Assembly (NCBI GenBank): GCA_030643665.1
Contig: DAOWKS010000028.1
Span: forward strand, 1-6,350
DNA from: a bacterium
Lineage (GTDB): Bacteria; Patescibacteriota; Minisyncoccia; Minisyncoccales; JAGMAB01
DNA: 6,350 nt
Direction: 5' to 3'
The first letter of the stretch is position 1; each line of letters begins with the position of its first letter. Under the pieces are notes generated by a model. That model worked only from the letters and a program-made list of their open reading frames with translations, searched no databases and had not been told where the DNA came from. The position numbers were made by a program, and so were the translations under genes. This document shows, in pieces, positions 5,079 through 6,350 of this stretch.

Positions 5079-5120
5079 ATGCAAAGAAGAAAAACCATTT
5101 TAAACAAAGGAAGCGGTTAA
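5079..5120 (+). CDS. Possible 13-codon leader peptide
   Basis: ATG 5079 opens MQRRKTILNKGSG and stops at TAA 5118-5120, which overlaps a further ATG. TAGG lies 3 nt before the start, a poor Shine-Dalgarno. It sits between the promoter and the terminator-like hairpin and covers the strand that can pair with 5158-5167. Such short frames arise often by chance, so this is a weak call made for its position only. Confidence 0.15.
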   Translation: MQRRKTILNKGSG

Positions 5121-5167
5121 TGAATACTGGGACTTTTTGAGTTCGCAGAAAACCGTTCCGCTTCCTT
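5107..5167 (+). promoter_or_regulatory. Alternative stem in the 23S leader
   Basis: AAGGAAGCGG (5107-5116) is the perfect complement of CCGCTTCCTT (5158-5167). The second strand lies in the loop of the terminator-like hairpin at 5149-5180, and the 3-nt link to its 3' arm seems too short for both helices to form fully. The region could therefore switch between two folds. Confidence 0.35.
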
Positions 5168-5181
5168 GCTGAACGGTTTTT
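5149..5181 (+). terminator. Terminator-like hairpin between the membrane-protein gene and 23S
   Basis: AAAACCGTTC and GAACGGTTTT form a perfect 10-bp stem with a 12-nt loop and finish in five T. It may end the membrane-protein transcript about 140 nt after its stop, or act as an attenuator inside the 23S leader, because the best 23S promoter lies upstream of it. Confidence 0.5.
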
Positions 5182-5221
5182 GAATGGAAGATAATAATGG
5201 AAAGAACATTGAAAATTTAAT

Positions 5222-5262
5222 ATTTGTGGCTATATCAAGTATGACTTGATATATCCACGAAT
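5222..5262 (+). promoter_or_regulatory. Long hairpin just before the 23S rRNA
   Basis: TATATCAAG (5231-5239) and CTTGATATA (5245-5253) pair perfectly across a TATGA loop. One mismatch later GTGG/CCAC extends the stem, and four more base pairs including one G-T are possible. It ends about 20 nt before the expected mature 5' end. It may be a processing signal or a binding site; it is not the usual 5'-3' processing stalk, since it closes on itself. Confidence 0.5.
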
Positions 5263-5282
5263 GTGGTTATTAATTGCTAGCC

Positions 5283-6350
5283 AAAATAAACATTATGAGC
5301 GGATGGTGGATGCCTCGGGAGATTGAGGCGATGAAGGACGTGGCGTGACTGCGAAAAGCCTCGGGTAGGTGTCTAGCAACCTTTAAACCGGGGATTTCCG
5401 AATGGGGAAACCCAGCACTGCAAAACAGTGCTATCCCGCAGTAATGCGGGAAGCGAACCCGCTGAAGTGAAACATCTCAGTAAGCGGAGGAAAAGAAAAA
5501 AATTTTTATTCCCTTAGTAGCGGCGAGCGAACAGGGAGAAGCCCAAACCAAACACATAATTCGTTATCTGTTTGGGGTTGTAAGAGGATATTGTCGGGAG
5601 CATTCCTAATCGATGGGAATACTTCTGAGGGAGAGCACTTAGGTAAAGCTTTGTTAGTTGAATGTCTCTGGAAAGAGCAACCAAAGAGGGTAATAGTCCC
5701 GTAAACGAAAACGGCTTTATGCTCCTTGATATTTTTCTTAAGTACCTCGGGAAACGATAGCCCTGAGGGAAGCAAGCCGGACTGCCGGCTAAGGCTAAAT
5801 ACTCAATCTCACCAATAGTGAACCAGTACCGTGAGGGAAAGGTGAAAAGTAGCCCTGTGAGGGCGGTGAAATAGAACCTGAAACCATCTCGCTTACAAAG
5901 AGCCGGAGTTCCGCTTTTAGCGGAATGACGGTGTGCTTTTTGTAGAACGAGCCAACGAGTGTTCATAAATAGCTTGTCTAAATCCTTCTGGGATGAAGGC
6001 ATAGTGAAAGCGAGCGTTAAAAGCGCATAATTTTAGCTATGTGTGAACGACCCGAAGCCAAGCGAGCTTGCCATGGCCAGGGTGAATCCCGCCGAAAGGC
6101 GAGAGGAGGCCCGAACCCGTGAGCCGTGCAATACTGTGGGAGGAGTTGTGGGAAGAAGTGAAAAGCTAATCGAGCTGGGTAATAGCGGGTTCTTCCCGAA
6201 ACAGTTTTTCGGCTGGCGTTGAGCGTATGCAATTGGAGGTAGAGCACTGAATGAAATACTGTGGTGTTTCGCCAGGTATTTTAATCAAACTCCGAATGCC
6301 ACTTGTTTTTACTCAGCAGTTAGACCGTGGGCGCTAAGGTCCATGGTCAA
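5283..6350 (+). rRNA. rrl: 23S ribosomal RNA, 5' part (continues beyond the window)
   Basis: The landmarks of bacterial 23S domains I and II appear in order: GGTGGATGCC near 5305, AGGCGATGAAGGACGTG, GATTTCCGAATGGGGAAACC, TAGCGGCGAGCGAAC at about 5518, AAGGCTAAATACTC near 5790, GAACCAGTACCGTGAGGGAAAGG, GAACCTGAAACC at about 5875, GACCCGAAGCC, and GGAGGTAGAGCACTGAATG near 6234. By E. coli spacing the mature 5' end is near 5283 (uncertain by some 15 nt), and the window ends in domain II, about a third of the way in. The length over this span is close to that of E. coli, so no large intron is present. No 16S or tRNA gene lies in the preceding 5 kb. Minus-strand open frames within it are not genes. 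Confidence 0.95.

Noticed and set aside
4319..5107. Minus-strand open frames opposite the membrane protein
   Set aside because: The plus-strand frame has clear membrane helices and a pore motif; the reverse frames show only the mirrored hydrophobic pattern.
5506..6247. Minus-strand open frames within the 23S gene
   Set aside because: The sequence is unmistakable 23S rRNA on the plus strand; these are antisense artefacts.
1..6350. tRNA genes, CRISPR arrays, insertion-sequence ends or transposase
   Set aside because: No T-loop/anticodon arm pattern, no regularly spaced repeats, no terminal inverted repeats and no transposase motif were found on either strand.

Overview
The window looks like a stretch of an AT-rich bacterial genome, most plausibly a member of the Patescibacteria (Candidate Phyla Radiation). 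This is inferred from the low GC content outside the rRNA, the lysine- and isoleucine-rich small proteins, the general lack of Shine-Dalgarno sites, and a 23S rRNA gene that is not preceded by a 16S gene or tRNAs. The lineage call is an inference; the bacterial 23S rRNA is seen directly. UGA is used as a normal stop.

Region 1-1068 (minus strand, running off the left edge) is the most striking part. A complete LexA-type SOS repressor, with winged HTH, Ala-Gly cleavage site and Ser/Lys dyad, continues in frame without a stop into a DNA amino-methyltransferase carrying the DPPY motif. Its promoter region holds a perfect 15-bp palindrome placed over the -10 elements of two divergent promoters. 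The rightward one would make a short RNA ending at an intrinsic terminator at 1239-1264.

Region 1433-3478 (plus strand) has its own promoter. It carries two small basic proteins with predicted winged-HTH tails, then a HEPN/Abi-like protein with a C-terminal winged-HTH-like part that overlaps the second gene by ATGA. A small repeat-bearing protein follows, whose hydrophobic C-terminal tail lies in the +1 frame after a run of eight A. Together with the divergent LexA-methyltransferase this looks like a small defence or stress-response island. No function is proven from sequence.

Region 3479-4328 holds a zinc nucleoside deaminase of the cytidine-deaminase superfamily, flanked on both sides by a 32-bp direct repeat (3 mismatches). 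The right-hand copy runs into a perfect DnaA box and an extended -10 promoter. A small membrane protein (4329-5009) follows, built of the transmembrane repeats seen in mechanosensitive channel relatives but lacking the MscS beta domain.

Region 5010-6350 begins with a duplicated TTGACA promoter. A leader follows with a 13-codon ORF, alternative stems, a terminator-like hairpin and a strong local hairpin, and then the first third of a 23S rRNA gene that leaves the window at the right edge.
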